Positions 24,992-34,306 of a stretch of DNA of 64,000 nucleotides are shown in pieces. This DNA comes from 3107 sp001483205 (GTDB lineage: Bacteria; Pseudomonadota; Alphaproteobacteria; Rhodobacterales; Rhodobacteraceae): assembly GCA_964291375.2 (NCBI GenBank), contig OZ219809.1:1736001-1800000 (forward strand), read 5' to 3'. The stretch's first letter is position 1; each line of letters starts with the position of its first letter. The position numbers were made by a program, and so were the translations under genes. The notes beneath the pieces are model-generated. The model was given only the letters and a program-made list of their open reading frames with translations. It made no database searches and was not told the origin of the DNA.

Positions 24992-26875
24992 ATGCAATTT
25001 CATCTGAATGGCTTTCGTCCGGGTGATCCCCGACAGCACCCCGCCAAACCGGGTCCGGACAAACGCACCCCCGATGACGTGGATGTTCTGATTGTGGGCT
25101 GTGGTCCGGCGGGCCTGACTCTGGCGGCGCAGTTGGCGCAGTTTTCTGACATCCGCACAATGATCATAGATCAGAAACCCGGGCCTCTTGAAGTCGGGCA
25201 GGCGGACGGTATCGCCTGCCGCACAATCGAAATGTTCGAGGCGTTTGATTTCAGCGAACGTGTCCTGAAAGAGGCCTATTGGGTCAACGAGACCACCTTC
25301 TGGGGGCCTTCGGCGGAAGATTCCACTATCATCACCCGCACCGGGCGCATTCAGGATGTGGCCGATGATCTGTCAGAGATGCCCCATGTCATTCTCAACC
25401 AAGCGCGGGTCCATGATTTCTATCTGGATGTGATGCGCTGGTCACCTACCCGGCTGGAGCCGCGCTATAACCGGTCCTTCACCGGGCTGAGCATTGACCA
25501 CAGCCAACCCTGTCCTGTCGCCGTGACGCTGGATCACAACTACAGAACTGAAACTGTGCGGGCGAAATATGTCGTCGGATGTGATGGAGCGCATAGCGGT
25601 GTGCGCCGCGCGATTGGGACAAAGCTGACCGGCGAAGCGGCAAACAAAGCCTGGGGGGTGATGGATGTGCTGGCAGACACCAGTTTCCCCGACATCCGCT
25701 TCAAATCCGTTGTGCGATCCGCCGATAAGGGCAATATCCTGATCATCCCGCGCGAGGGCGGCTATATGGTGCGCCTCTATGTTGAAATGGACGCGCTGTC
25801 CGAAGGCGAGCGGATGCGGGACCGCGACATCACCTGCGATGATCTCATCAGGGCGGCGGCGCGCATTCTGCACCCGTATCATTTTGACGTGAAAGAAGTC
25901 GCATGGTGGTCCGTTTATGAAATCGGTCAAAGGTTGTGCCGGACGTTCGACAACGGGACAGAAACCCATCCCGCAACAGTCTTTATCGCCGGGGATGCGT
26001 GCCACACTCACAGCCCCAAAGCCGGGCAGGGCATGAACGTTTCAATGGGCGATGCGTTCAATCTTGGCTGGAAGCTGGCGGCGGTGCTGCGGGGGCAATC
26101 GCCTGCAACATTATTGGCGACCTATTCCGGGGAACGTCGGGGCGTGGCGCAGGAGTTGATCGATTTCGATCGGCATTGGGCCAAAGAGTTTTCCGAACGC
26201 GGCGACGGGACAGCCGGGCGCGATTCCAGAGCCTTCCAGGACTATTTCAAGGAACATGGTCGCTATACCGCCGGTGTCGCCGTCACCTATGCCCCGTCTG
26301 TGATCACCGGGGACGGCAGGGATCAGGCACTTGCTTGCGGGCAAACAGTCGGGATGCGGTTTCATTCGGCACCTGTGGTCCGGCTTTGGGACGCGAGGCC
26401 GATGCAGCTTGCCCATTGCCTGAAGGCGGACGGACGCGGGCGGCTGATGGTATTCAACGATGCCTCGGACCCGGCGGATCGGTCGTCAAGGCTTTGGGAG
26501 TTGTGTGACTGGCTGGCTCAGGATGCGGCATCGCCTTTGCAGGTCTATACGCCGGTCGGTGCTGATGCGGATGCGGTGATTGATCTGCGCGCTGTGTTTC
26601 AGCAGTCCATTCGCGCTGTCGCGGCTGAGCAGACCCACGCCATCCTGACACCGAAGAAAGGCCGCTACGGGCTTTCAGATACCGAAAAGATGTTTTGCGC
26701 TGACCCGGCCTTTGACCTGTTCGAGCGCCGTGGAATTGATCGCAGCCGGGGATGTGTGATTGTCCTGCGCCCGGATCAATACGTCGCGGGTGTTATGGCG
26801 CTGGATGCTTTCGATGCGGTGACGTCATTTTTCGCAGAGGTTTTGCGTGTGCCTGCGCAGTCAGGGACCGCATGA
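24992..26875 (+). CDS. mobA: FAD-dependent aromatic hydroxylase, likely 3-hydroxybenzoate 4-monooxygenase
   Basis: This 627-residue flavoprotein has the FAD GxGxxG motif (VDVLIVGCGPAGLTLAAQLA), the second FAD/NADPH motif with DG (YVVGCDGAHSGVRRAIG), and the GD motif (FIAGDACHTHSPKAGQGMN), followed by a thioredoxin-like C-terminal domain typical of phenol-hydroxylase-like enzymes. Start (MQFHLNGFRPGDP) and overall sequence closely resemble, from memory, Comamonas MobA, which converts 3-hydroxybenzoate to protocatechuate. The IS edge supplies an AGGGGA site nine bases before the ATG, and the native promoter is gone. No other protocatechuate genes are nearby. Confidence 0.85.
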   Translation: MQFHLNGFRPGDPRQHPAKPGPDKRTPDDVDVLIVGCGPAGLTLAAQLAQFSDIRTMIIDQKPGPLEVGQADGIACRTIEMFEAFDFSERVLKEAYWVNETTFWGPSAEDSTIITRTGRIQDVADDLSEMPHVILNQARVHDFYLDVMRWSPTRLEPRYNRSFTGLSIDHSQPCPVAVTLDHNYRTETVRAKYVVGCDGAHSGVRRAIGTKLTGEAANKAWGVMDVLADTSFPDIRFKSVVRSADKGNILIIPREGGYMVRLYVEMDALSEGERMRDRDITCDDLIRAAARILHPYHFDVKEVAWWSVYEIGQRLCRTFDNGTETHPATVFIAGDACHTHSPKAGQGMNVSMGDAFNLGWKLAAVLRGQSPATLLATYSGERRGVAQELIDFDRHWAKEFSERGDGTAGRDSRAFQDYFKEHGRYTAGVAVTYAPSVITGDGRDQALACGQTVGMRFHSAPVVRLWDARPMQLAHCLKADGRGRLMVFNDASDPADRSSRLWELCDWLAQDAASPLQVYTPVGADADAVIDLRAVFQQSIRAVAAEQTHAILTPKKGRYGLSDTEKMFCADPAFDLFERRGIDRSRGCVIVLRPDQYVAGVMALDAFDAVTSFFAEVLRVPAQSGTA

Positions 26876-26908
26876 GCACTGACGAAGATCGGCGCGCTTG
26901 TTGATTAA

Positions 26909-26925
26909 GACCTCTGCATAATGGC
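26909..26925 (+). repeat. Short repeat GACCTCTGCATRATGGC, copy 1
   Basis: This 17-base sequence recurs at 30233-30249 with one mismatch, in the same orientation. One copy precedes gloB and the other follows the clpA stop directly. It may be the end of a decayed mobile element; I cannot say which. Confidence 0.4.
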
Positions 26926-26969
26926 ATATCAGCAGCCACCTGTCTGCCCGAAAACCAGAAGGCCCTGCC

Positions 26970-27737
26970 ATGACCACCGAGATCATCACCCTGCCTTGCC
27001 TGTCCGACAACTACGCCTTTCTGATCCACACCCCGGACAGCCACCAGACCATCCTGATCGACGCCCCCGAACCGGCGGCGGTCAGCCGGGCACTGGCCCG
27101 GCGCGACTGGCGGCTGACCCATATCCTGCTGACCCACCACCACGGGGATCACACCGACGGGGCCGACACCCTGCGCGCCCAAAGCGGGGCAGAGGTTTAC
27201 GGCGCAGAGGCCGACGCCCACCGGCTGCCCCGGCTCGACCACACACTCACCGCCGGGCAGACGCTGCGGCTTGCGGGCCATAGCTGCGTGATCATCGACA
27301 CCCCCGGCCACACCATCGGGCATATGGCGTTTCACTTTCCCGGACTGAACGCCGCCTTTACCGCCGACAGCCTGATGGCGCAGGGCTGCGGGCGGCTGTT
27401 CGAGGGAACGGCGGCGCAGATGCTGAGCAGCCTTCGCGCACTTGCCGCCCTGCCCGATGACACCATCATATATTCCGGCCACGAATACACGCTGACCAAT
27501 GCGCGGTTCGCCCTGACCATAGAGCCTGACAACCCCGCCCTGATCCGGCGCGCGCAACAGACGGAACAGGCAGCGCGCGACGGCAGGCCAACCGTGCCCT
27601 CGCCGCTGGCGCTGGAAAAGGCAACCAACCCGTTTCTGCGCGCCCACTTGCCGGAGGTGAAAGCGGCTTTGGACATGAAAAATGCCCCGGATGTTGCGGT
27701 TTTTGCCGAAATCCGGGCCAGAAAAGACCGTTTCTGA
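26970..27737 (+). CDS. gloB: Hydroxyacylglutathione hydrolase (glyoxalase II)
   Basis: The 255-residue protein is a metallo-beta-lactamase-fold hydrolase that splits S-lactoylglutathione in methylglyoxal detoxification. It has the THHHGDHTDGA metal-binding motif, a second-metal histidine in TPGHTIGHMAF, the bridging Asp (FTADSLMAQGCGRLFEG) and the C-terminal histidine in YSGHEYTLTNARFAL. The C-terminal HAGH domain (ATNPFLRAH) confirms glyoxalase II over other family members. The gene stands upstream of clpA on the same strand with a 176-base gap that holds nothing I recognise. Confidence 0.96.
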   Translation: MTTEIITLPCLSDNYAFLIHTPDSHQTILIDAPEPAAVSRALARRDWRLTHILLTHHHGDHTDGADTLRAQSGAEVYGAEADAHRLPRLDHTLTAGQTLRLAGHSCVIIDTPGHTIGHMAFHFPGLNAAFTADSLMAQGCGRLFEGTAAQMLSSLRALAALPDDTIIYSGHEYTLTNARFALTIEPDNPALIRRAQQTEQAARDGRPTVPSPLALEKATNPFLRAHLPEVKAALDMKNAPDVAVFAEIRARKDRF

Positions 27738-27913
27738 GTGTCAGGCTCAGGGCAGAGGCGGGTAAGCAATATCGTCGCACTGACGGGAAATGTGAGCAAA
27801 GTTGATGAAAAAGACCTTGAACGTCGCGGCGACAAGACCGAGTTTCAGTATCAGGGGTTGTTGAAGCTGACAGTCGGCAATGGCCGGAACGCCGGAACGA
27901 AGGGAGCACAAGG

Positions 27914-30232
27914 GTGCCTTCATTTTCAAATACGCTCGAACAGGCCATTCACGCGGCAATGGCGGTGGCGAATGCACGCCGACACGAACTCGCAACCCTT
28001 GAACACCTGCTGCTGACCCTGACCGATGAACCCGAAGCCGCCCGCGTCATGCAGGCCTGCGAGGTTGATCCCGAAGCGCTGAGAGACGCGCTCGAAACCT
28101 TCATTGATGTGGAGTTGGCGGGCCTTGTTACCGATGTTGAGGGGTCAGAGGCCGTGCCCACCACCGCCTTTCAGCGGGTGATCCAGCGCGCCGCGATCCA
28201 TGTCCAGTCCTCGGGCCGGAACGAGGTCAGCGGCGCGAACGTGCTGGTTGCGATCTTTGCCGAACGGGAATCGAACGCCGTCTTTTTCCTTCAGGATCAC
28301 GGCATGACCCGCTATGACGCGGTGAATTTCATCGCCCATGGGGTGGCCAAGGATCCGTCCTATGGCGAGGCGCGCCCCGTCGCCGGCACACCGGATGCCG
28401 AAGACGCCGGTCGCACCGGGCCGGACGCCGACGCGGAAAGCGCGCTGGCGAAATACTGCGTCGATCTGAATGCAAAGTCGGTCAGGGGGGACATTGACCC
28501 GCTGATCGGGCGCGCGCATGAGGTGGAGCGCTGCATTCAGGTTCTGTGCCGCCGCCGCAAGAACAACCCGCTGCTTGTCGGTGATCCCGGTGTCGGCAAG
28601 ACGGCGATTGCCGAGGGGCTGGCCCGCAAGATCGTCCGGGACGAAACCCCGGATGTTCTGGCCGGGGCCACAATCTATGCGCTCGACATGGGCGCGCTTC
28701 TGGCCGGAACCCGCTATCGCGGCGATTTCGAGGAACGCCTGAAAGCCGTGGTCACCGAGCTTGAGGACCACTCCGACGCCATCCTGTTCATCGACGAGAT
28801 TCACACCGTGATCGGGGCGGGCGCGACCTCGGGCGGGGCGATGGATGCCTCGAACCTGCTGAAGCCCGCGTTGCAGGGCGGCAGGCTGCGCTGCATGGGA
28901 TCAACGACCTACAAGGAATTTCGCCAGCATTTTGAAAAGGACCGGGCGCTGTCGCGGCGGTTCCAGAAAATCGATGTGACCGAGCCATCGGTCGGGGATA
29001 CGGTGAAAATTCTCCGGGGCCTGAAACCCTATTTCGAGACTCACCATGACATCCGCTATACGTCCGACGCCATCCGCACCGCGGTAGAGCTGTCGGCCCG
29101 CTATATCACCGACCGCAAACTGCCCGACAAGGCCATTGATGTGATTGATGAGGCCGGGGCGGCGCAGCATCTGGTGGGCGCGGCGCGGCGGCGCAAGACC
29201 ATCGGCGTGAAAGAGATCGAAGCGGTGGTTGCCAAAATCGCCCGCATCCCGCCAAAGAACGTCTCGAAAAGCGACGCGGAAGTTCTGCGCGACCTGGAGA
29301 CATCCCTGAAACGTGTCGTCTTCGGGCAGGATGTGGCCATCGGGGCGCTGGCCTCGGCGATCAAGCTGGCCCGCGCCGGGCTGCGCGAACCGGAAAAACC
29401 CATCGGCAATTATCTGTTCACCGGCCCCACCGGTGTCGGCAAGACAGAGGTCGCCCGACAGCTTGCCGATACACTGGGGGTGGAGCTTCTGCGCTTTGAC
29501 ATGTCGGAATATATGGAAAGACATGCGGTCAGTCGGCTGATCGGGGCGCCGCCGGGCTATGTCGGCTTTGATCAGGGCGGGTTGCTGACCGACGGGGTTG
29601 ATCAGCACCCCCATTGCGTGCTGCTGCTTGATGAAATTGAAAAGGCGCACCCGGATGTCTATAACATCCTGTTGCAGGTGATGGATCACGGGCGGCTGAC
29701 CGACCACAACGGCCGGACGGTGGATTTTCGCAATGTGATCCTGATTATGACCTCGAACGCGGGCGCGGCAGAGCAGGCGAAAGAGGCGGTGGGCTTTGGC
29801 CGCGACCGGCGCGAGGGCGAGGATACCGCCGCCATTGACCGGATATTCACGCCCGAGTTCCGCAACCGGCTTGATGCGGTGATCAGCTTTGCGCCACTGT
29901 CGAAAGAGGTGATCCTGCGGGTGGTTGAAAAGTTCGTCCTGCAACTTGAGGCGCAACTGATGGACCGCAACGTGACCATAGAACTGACGGAACCCGCCGC
30001 CGAATGGCTGGCGGTAAAGGGGTATGATGACAAGATGGGCGCGCGTCCGCTGGGGCGGGTGATTCAGGAGCAGATCAAGAAACCGCTGGCCGAGGAATTG
30101 CTGTTCGGCAGGCTGGCCAGGGGGGGGATTGTCCGGGTCGGCGTCAGGAAGGGCAAGATTGATCTGAGGGTCGAGGAACCAGCGAAGCGGCGGCTTTCAG
30201 GCCGGTCGCCCAAGCTGCTGACCGCTGACTGA
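27914..30232 (+). CDS. clpA: ATP-dependent Clp protease ATP-binding subunit ClpA
   Basis: This 772-residue AAA+ unfoldase starts at GTG (PSFSNTLEQAIHAAMAVANA) and has the double Clp-N repeat, then two AAA modules: D1 with Walker A GDPGVGKT (about residue 223) and Walker B (LFIDEIHTVIGAGA), and D2 with GPTGVGKT (about residue 503) and VLLLDEIEKAHPDV. Length and the absence of a long middle coiled coil make it ClpA rather than ClpB or ClpC. It feeds substrates to ClpP. The adaptor gene clpS, often just upstream, is not seen. Confidence 0.97.
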   Translation: MPSFSNTLEQAIHAAMAVANARRHELATLEHLLLTLTDEPEAARVMQACEVDPEALRDALETFIDVELAGLVTDVEGSEAVPTTAFQRVIQRAAIHVQSSGRNEVSGANVLVAIFAERESNAVFFLQDHGMTRYDAVNFIAHGVAKDPSYGEARPVAGTPDAEDAGRTGPDADAESALAKYCVDLNAKSVRGDIDPLIGRAHEVERCIQVLCRRRKNNPLLVGDPGVGKTAIAEGLARKIVRDETPDVLAGATIYALDMGALLAGTRYRGDFEERLKAVVTELEDHSDAILFIDEIHTVIGAGATSGGAMDASNLLKPALQGGRLRCMGSTTYKEFRQHFEKDRALSRRFQKIDVTEPSVGDTVKILRGLKPYFETHHDIRYTSDAIRTAVELSARYITDRKLPDKAIDVIDEAGAAQHLVGAARRRKTIGVKEIEAVVAKIARIPPKNVSKSDAEVLRDLETSLKRVVFGQDVAIGALASAIKLARAGLREPEKPIGNYLFTGPTGVGKTEVARQLADTLGVELLRFDMSEYMERHAVSRLIGAPPGYVGFDQGGLLTDGVDQHPHCVLLLDEIEKAHPDVYNILLQVMDHGRLTDHNGRTVDFRNVILIMTSNAGAAEQAKEAVGFGRDRREGEDTAAIDRIFTPEFRNRLDAVISFAPLSKEVILRVVEKFVLQLEAQLMDRNVTIELTEPAAEWLAVKGYDDKMGARPLGRVIQEQIKKPLAEELLFGRLARGGIVRVGVRKGKIDLRVEEPAKRRLSGRSPKLLTAD

Positions 30233-30339
30233 GACCTCTGCATGATGGCCGAGCCGGGCGGGACATTTGGGGGACTACAGCGCGACGGCCTAAAATTGAT
30301 CGCAGACTCAACTTTGATCTTGACAGGGCGCTGCTGCAT

Positions 30340-30380
30340 GAATGTAAGCGCTTTCACCAAAATTGTATGCGCTTACATTC
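30340..30380 (+). terminator. Perfect 12-bp inverted repeat between convergent genes
   Basis: GAATGTAAGCGC and GCGCTTACATTC are exact complements separated by 17 bases. They sit between the ends of clpA (+) and ispG (-), so a bidirectional termination role is possible. There is no T-run, and the palindromic shape equally fits an operator for a dimeric regulator. Confidence 0.4.
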
Positions 30381-30415
30381 CAGGAAAGAGGCAAAGGCCG
30401 CGTCCGGCTGGCTAA

Positions 30416-30449
30416 GGGGCGCGCGCCACGCCATCCCATTGAGGGGTGA
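30416..30449 (+). repeat. Interspersed intergenic repeat R1, copy 2
   Basis: This is the second copy of the 34-base R1 sequence seen at 7633-7666, with one mismatch and the same orientation. It lies immediately past the end of ispG. Confidence 0.7.
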
Positions 30450-30462
30450 CGCGGCCCCCCGG

Positions 30463-31584
30463 TCACTCCGCCGCCTGCGCGGCGGCCTCAATCTCTTCGG
30501 CCTTGGCCTCGACCAGCCCGACGATGTGGTCAATCATCTCGGCATTCGACATCTTGTGGCTCTGCTGCCCCGCCAGATAGACCATGCCCGCGTCCTTACC
30601 CCCGCCGGTAAAGCCTATATCCGTCATCAGCGCCTCACCCGGCCCGTTCACCACGCACCCGATGATCGACAGGCTCATCGGCGTGTGAACATGGGCCAGC
30701 CGCTTTTCCAGTTCCGCCACCGTCCGGATCACATCAAACCCCTGCCGCGCGCAGGACGGGCAGGAAATGATATTGACCCCGCGATGGCGCAGGCCCAGAG
30801 ATTTCAGTATCTCGTAACCGGCCCGCACCTCTTCAACCGGATCAGCCGACAGCGAAACCCGGATCGTGTCGCCAATCCCCATCCACAACAGATTGCCCAG
30901 CCCGATGGCCGATTTGACCGCGCCGCTGGTCAGCCCCCCGGCCTCGGTGATCCCCAGATGGATCGGGGCGTCCGTTGCCTCGGCCATCGCCTGATAGGCC
31001 GCCGCCGACAGAAACACATCAGACGCCTTGACGCTGATCTTGAAGTTGTGAAAATCATTGTCCTCAAGCAGCTTGATGTGATCAAGGCCGCTTTCCACCA
31101 TCGCATCGGGGCATGGTTCGCCGTATTTTTCCAGCAGCCGCCGTTCGAGGCTGCCCGCATTCACGCCGATACGGATCGCACAGCCGTTGTCACGGGCGGC
31201 GCGGATCACCTCGCGCACACGGGTCTGGTTGCCGATATTGCCGGGATTGATGCGCAGACAGGCGGCCCCGGCCTCTGCTGCCTCAATCGCCCGCTTATAG
31301 TGGAAATGGATGTCGGCGACAATCGGCACCGGGCTGTTGCGGACAACCTGCGCCAGGGCCTGCGACGCCGCCTGATCGGGGACCGAAACCCGCACGATGT
31401 CTGCCCCGGCCTCGGCACAGGCCAGCACCTGCTCTGTCGTCGCCTTTGCGTCAGAGCTGTCGGTGTTGGTCATGGTCTGCACCGTGATCGGCGCATCACC
31501 CCCGACCGGCACCGCGCCCACCATAATCTGTCTTGATTTGCGCCGATAGATGTTGCGCCACGGGCGCACATGATTGAGTGACAT
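30463..31584 (-). CDS. ispG: 4-hydroxy-3-methylbut-2-enyl diphosphate synthase (flavodoxin/ferredoxin type)
   Basis: From the ATG at 31584 (SLNHVRPWRNIYRRKSRQIM) the protein is 373 residues, the normal bacterial IspG length. It performs the sixth step of the MEP isoprenoid pathway with a [4Fe-4S] cluster: the TIM-barrel part shows GGDAPITVQTMTNTDSSD and LRINPGNIG, and the C-terminal cluster domain has SCPSCARQG and IGCVVNGPGEA with three cysteines and a glutamate. Longer in-frame starts upstream lack support. The upstream gene (RodZ-like) is on the same strand, a pairing seen in this group. Confidence 0.97.
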   Translation of the reverse strand: MSLNHVRPWRNIYRRKSRQIMVGAVPVGGDAPITVQTMTNTDSSDAKATTEQVLACAEAGADIVRVSVPDQAASQALAQVVRNSPVPIVADIHFHYKRAIEAAEAGAACLRINPGNIGNQTRVREVIRAARDNGCAIRIGVNAGSLERRLLEKYGEPCPDAMVESGLDHIKLLEDNDFHNFKISVKASDVFLSAAAYQAMAEATDAPIHLGITEAGGLTSGAVKSAIGLGNLLWMGIGDTIRVSLSADPVEEVRAGYEILKSLGLRHRGVNIISCPSCARQGFDVIRTVAELEKRLAHVHTPMSLSIIGCVVNGPGEALMTDIGFTGGGKDAGMVYLAGQQSHKMSNAEMIDHIVGLVEAKAEEIEAAAQAAE

Positions 31585-31679
31585 CGCAGCCTCCGCCATC
31601 AGGAAGGTCGTCCTGCCCATCTCTAGAGGAATACGCCCGCCGGGGCAATGGTGTCGCGGCAATGGGTCTGTTCCGGGGC

Positions 31680-32879
31680 CTATTGCGGGAGCGGCGGGAG
31701 AGCCGCCCCGGCCACCACCCGGGCCAGATCATGGTCATCGGTCAGATCGGCAACCTCATAGCGCCCGCTGAGCGCGTCGGCCTCGAGCACGATACCGTTC
31801 GTCACCACCCCGTTCGCCCCGGCGGGGCCGTAGTGGGTGCCGTCAACGGCAAAATAGAGCGCACCCGATTCTCCAACCTTCAGCACGGGCGGCTCTTCCA
31901 TTGCCGGAATTTCAAAGCGCTCACCGGCATCCAGCACCTTTTCAAGCAGCAGAGAACCGTCCGCACCCCTTACCCGCACCCAAGCCGGGCGGGCGGCAAC
32001 AATGAAAAGCTCCGGCATGGTTTCGCCGATCACCTGCACGTCAGGGGCGGTCTCGGGCGGTGGTTGCGGGGCCGTGCGCGCGCGCGCTACATCCGGCGGC
32101 ACGGCGGCAAACACCCCGTAAGATTGCGGGTTGACGGCGGCAATCGGGCCATCGCGCGGCTCAAGGATCGGTATGTCCAAGGCTTCGGGCCGATACAGCC
32201 GGGTCAGGGCGTCGCCGCGCCGGGTGTCCCCCTCGGCGGGGCCTTGGGCCGCGCCTTGTGCGACGCGCTGAAACCCGCTTGCCAGCGGGTCAAACACAGT
32301 CGCCCCGTCAGGTGCATCCTCCCCCGCGATCAGATTGACGCGCTGCAATTCGCGCAGGACGGTCCAGCCGCCAAAGCTGATCCCGGCGATCAGGGCCAGC
32401 AGAACCGCAACAGACCCCAGTGCCGAAAGGTCGATATGCCCGAGGGACGGCTCTTTTAGCGGCAGGAATTTCAGGTCAGGATCGGCAAATGCCCCCCCTG
32501 CCCGGTGCTCGCCCGTCGCCGGTTTCAGCGCTTTTGCCGACAGGCTGTTCAGGCTCATCCCGTCCGGGGACTGAAACCCGCTCTCCCGGCAAAACTCGGC
32601 ATAGGTTCTGTCCGGCTCCAGCCCCAGATAGCGCGCGTAGGACCGGACATATCCGGCAACAAAGCCACGGGTTTCAAAGGCGGACGGGTCGCAGTTTTCA
32701 ATCGCGGCGATATAGGCTGCCTTGATCTTCAGTTCGCGCTGCACATCCAGAAGGGATTTCCCGAGCGTCGCACGTTCCCCGCGCATGATGTCACCCAAGC
32801 GCAGCTTAAAATCGTCAAAGCCTCTCAGCCTTGGCGGTTCCCCCGGTTGCCCGGAAGTGGACTGTATAATTGTTTCCAC
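31680..32879 (-). CDS. RodZ-like helix-turn-helix membrane protein
   Basis: The N-terminal XRE-type HTH region (GDIMRGERATLGKSLLDVQR, IKAAYIAAIENCDPSAFE) is followed by one membrane helix (GSVAVLLALIAGISFGGWTV), a Pro/Ala-rich periplasmic stretch and a C-terminal DUF4115 domain (FIVAARPAWVRVRGADGSLL). This is the RodZ layout; RodZ couples MreB to the cell-elongation machinery. There is no ATG before the HTH, so I use the GTG at 32879 (METIIQSTSG), giving 399 residues. Longer ORFs reaching 33140 overlap hemA and are unlikely. Confidence 0.82.
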   Translation of the reverse strand: METIIQSTSGQPGEPPRLRGFDDFKLRLGDIMRGERATLGKSLLDVQRELKIKAAYIAAIENCDPSAFETRGFVAGYVRSYARYLGLEPDRTYAEFCRESGFQSPDGMSLNSLSAKALKPATGEHRAGGAFADPDLKFLPLKEPSLGHIDLSALGSVAVLLALIAGISFGGWTVLRELQRVNLIAGEDAPDGATVFDPLASGFQRVAQGAAQGPAEGDTRRGDALTRLYRPEALDIPILEPRDGPIAAVNPQSYGVFAAVPPDVARARTAPQPPPETAPDVQVIGETMPELFIVAARPAWVRVRGADGSLLLEKVLDAGERFEIPAMEEPPVLKVGESGALYFAVDGTHYGPAGANGVVTNGIVLEADALSGRYEVADLTDDHDLARVVAGAALPPLPQ

Positions 32880-32979
32880 CGCGTCCGGTCTCGCACAAAT
32901 CCGCCCAGATAGCCCATAATGGACGATATTTCCCCGGAAAACAATACAATATTGCACTGCATCTTGCGCCCGCGCGTAT

Positions 32980-34203
32980 TTATCCCGCCAGGTCTGCCCG
33001 ATTGAGCGCGCATTGTGACCACAGCGCGTCCATCGCCCCCACAAGGTGGTCCATATCGTCAGGGGTGTGAACCGGCGACGGGGTGAAGCGCAGGCGCTCG
33101 GTACCACGCGGCACGGTCGGGAAGTTGATCGGCTGAACATAAATGCCGTGATCTTCCAGCAGCCGGTCCGAAATCATCTTGCACTTGACCGGGTTGCCGA
33201 CATGAACGGGCACGATGTGGCTGCCATGGTCGATGATCGGCAGGCCCAACCCCTTCAGCCGCATCTTCAGGATCCGCGCCTGCGTCTGGTGGTGGTCGCG
33301 CAGTGCCCGGTCGGTCTTGAGGTGCCGCACCGAGGCCGCTGCCCCGGCGGCAATGGCGGGGGGCAGTGATGTGGTAAAGATAAAGCCCGGCGCGTAAGAG
33401 CGGATCGCGTCCACCATCCGGGCCGATGCGGCGATATATCCGCCCATGACGCCGTAAGCCTTGGCGAGGGTGCCGTTGATGATGTCAATCCGCCCCATCA
33501 GCCCGTCGCGCTCGGCAATCCCGCCACCGCGCGGGCCATACATGCCGACGGCGTGAACCTCGTCCACATAGCTGAGCGCACCAAATTCGTCGCACAGGTC
33601 GAGCACCCCGGCAATCGGGCCGAAATCGCCATCCATCGAATAGAGCGATTCAATCGCCACCACCTTGGGCGCGTCCGGGTCCAGGCCTGCGAGAATCTGC
33701 CGCAGATGCGCCAGATCATTGTGGCGGAAGATGTGCTTTTCACAGCGGCCGTTGCGGATACCGTTGATCATCGAGGCGTGGTTGAGTTCGTCCGAGACAA
33801 TCACCAGCCCCGGAAACAGCTTTGGCAGGGTCGAAAGCGTTGCCTCATTGGCGATATAGGCCGAGGTGAACAGAAGCGCCGCCTGTTTGCGGTGCAGGTC
33901 GGCGAGTTCCTGCTCCAGCTCCCGGTGATAGATCGTGGTGCCGGAGATGTTGCGGGTGCCGCCCGAACCCGCGCCCGCCGCGTCAATCGCCCGGTGCATC
34001 GCGTCGATCACCACGGGGTGCTGCCCCATGCCGAGGTAGTCATTGCCGCACCAGACGGTCACGGGCCGCTCTGTGCCATCCGGGTGTGTCCATGTCGCAT
34101 AGGGAAACGCCCCGCGTTTGCGTTCGATCTCGATGAAGGTGCGATAGCGGCCTTCCTCGTGCAGGCGTTCGAGGGCGCGGTCAATCCTGGTGGCGTAGGT
34201 CAA
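32980..34203 (-). CDS. hemA: 5-aminolevulinate synthase
   Basis: This 407-residue PLP enzyme condenses glycine and succinyl-CoA to 5-aminolevulinate, the alphaproteobacterial (Shemin) entry to tetrapyrroles. It has the N-terminal VTVWCGNDYLGMGQHPVV, the GSGGTRNISG glycine-rich region, the DEVHAVGMYG strand with the PLP-binding Asp, and the Schiff-base lysine in NGTLAKAYGVMGGYI. Length and sequence are full. Transcription runs toward the RodZ-like gene. Confidence 0.97.
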   Translation of the reverse strand: MTYATRIDRALERLHEEGRYRTFIEIERKRGAFPYATWTHPDGTERPVTVWCGNDYLGMGQHPVVIDAMHRAIDAAGAGSGGTRNISGTTIYHRELEQELADLHRKQAALLFTSAYIANEATLSTLPKLFPGLVIVSDELNHASMINGIRNGRCEKHIFRHNDLAHLRQILAGLDPDAPKVVAIESLYSMDGDFGPIAGVLDLCDEFGALSYVDEVHAVGMYGPRGGGIAERDGLMGRIDIINGTLAKAYGVMGGYIAASARMVDAIRSYAPGFIFTTSLPPAIAAGAAASVRHLKTDRALRDHHQTQARILKMRLKGLGLPIIDHGSHIVPVHVGNPVKCKMISDRLLEDHGIYVQPINFPTVPRGTERLRFTPSPVHTPDDMDHLVGAMDALWSQCALNRADLAG

Positions 34204-34306
34204 GGCCAGTCTCTCCGATCAGGGGTGCGGGGCGGCGTTTGCAGGTCCGTGCGGACATGGGCACAGGCCCCGCCCGTCTACAATAGCGGATTCTGAATGA
34301 AACGCA

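Larger units (their letters stand above)
30233..30462 (+). other. Repeat-rich intergenic region between clpA and ispG
   Basis: These 230 bases between convergent genes hold no gene. They contain a GACCTCTGCAT repeat (30233-30249), repeat R3 (30294-30330, second copy at 39139-39176), a 12-bp inverted repeat (30340-30380) and repeat R1 (30416-30449). Confidence 0.6.

Noticed and set aside
30367..31536. + strand ORF of 389 codons opposite ispG
   Set aside because: It is a shadow of ispG, which is certain. The translated product is Arg/His-rich and resembles no protein.
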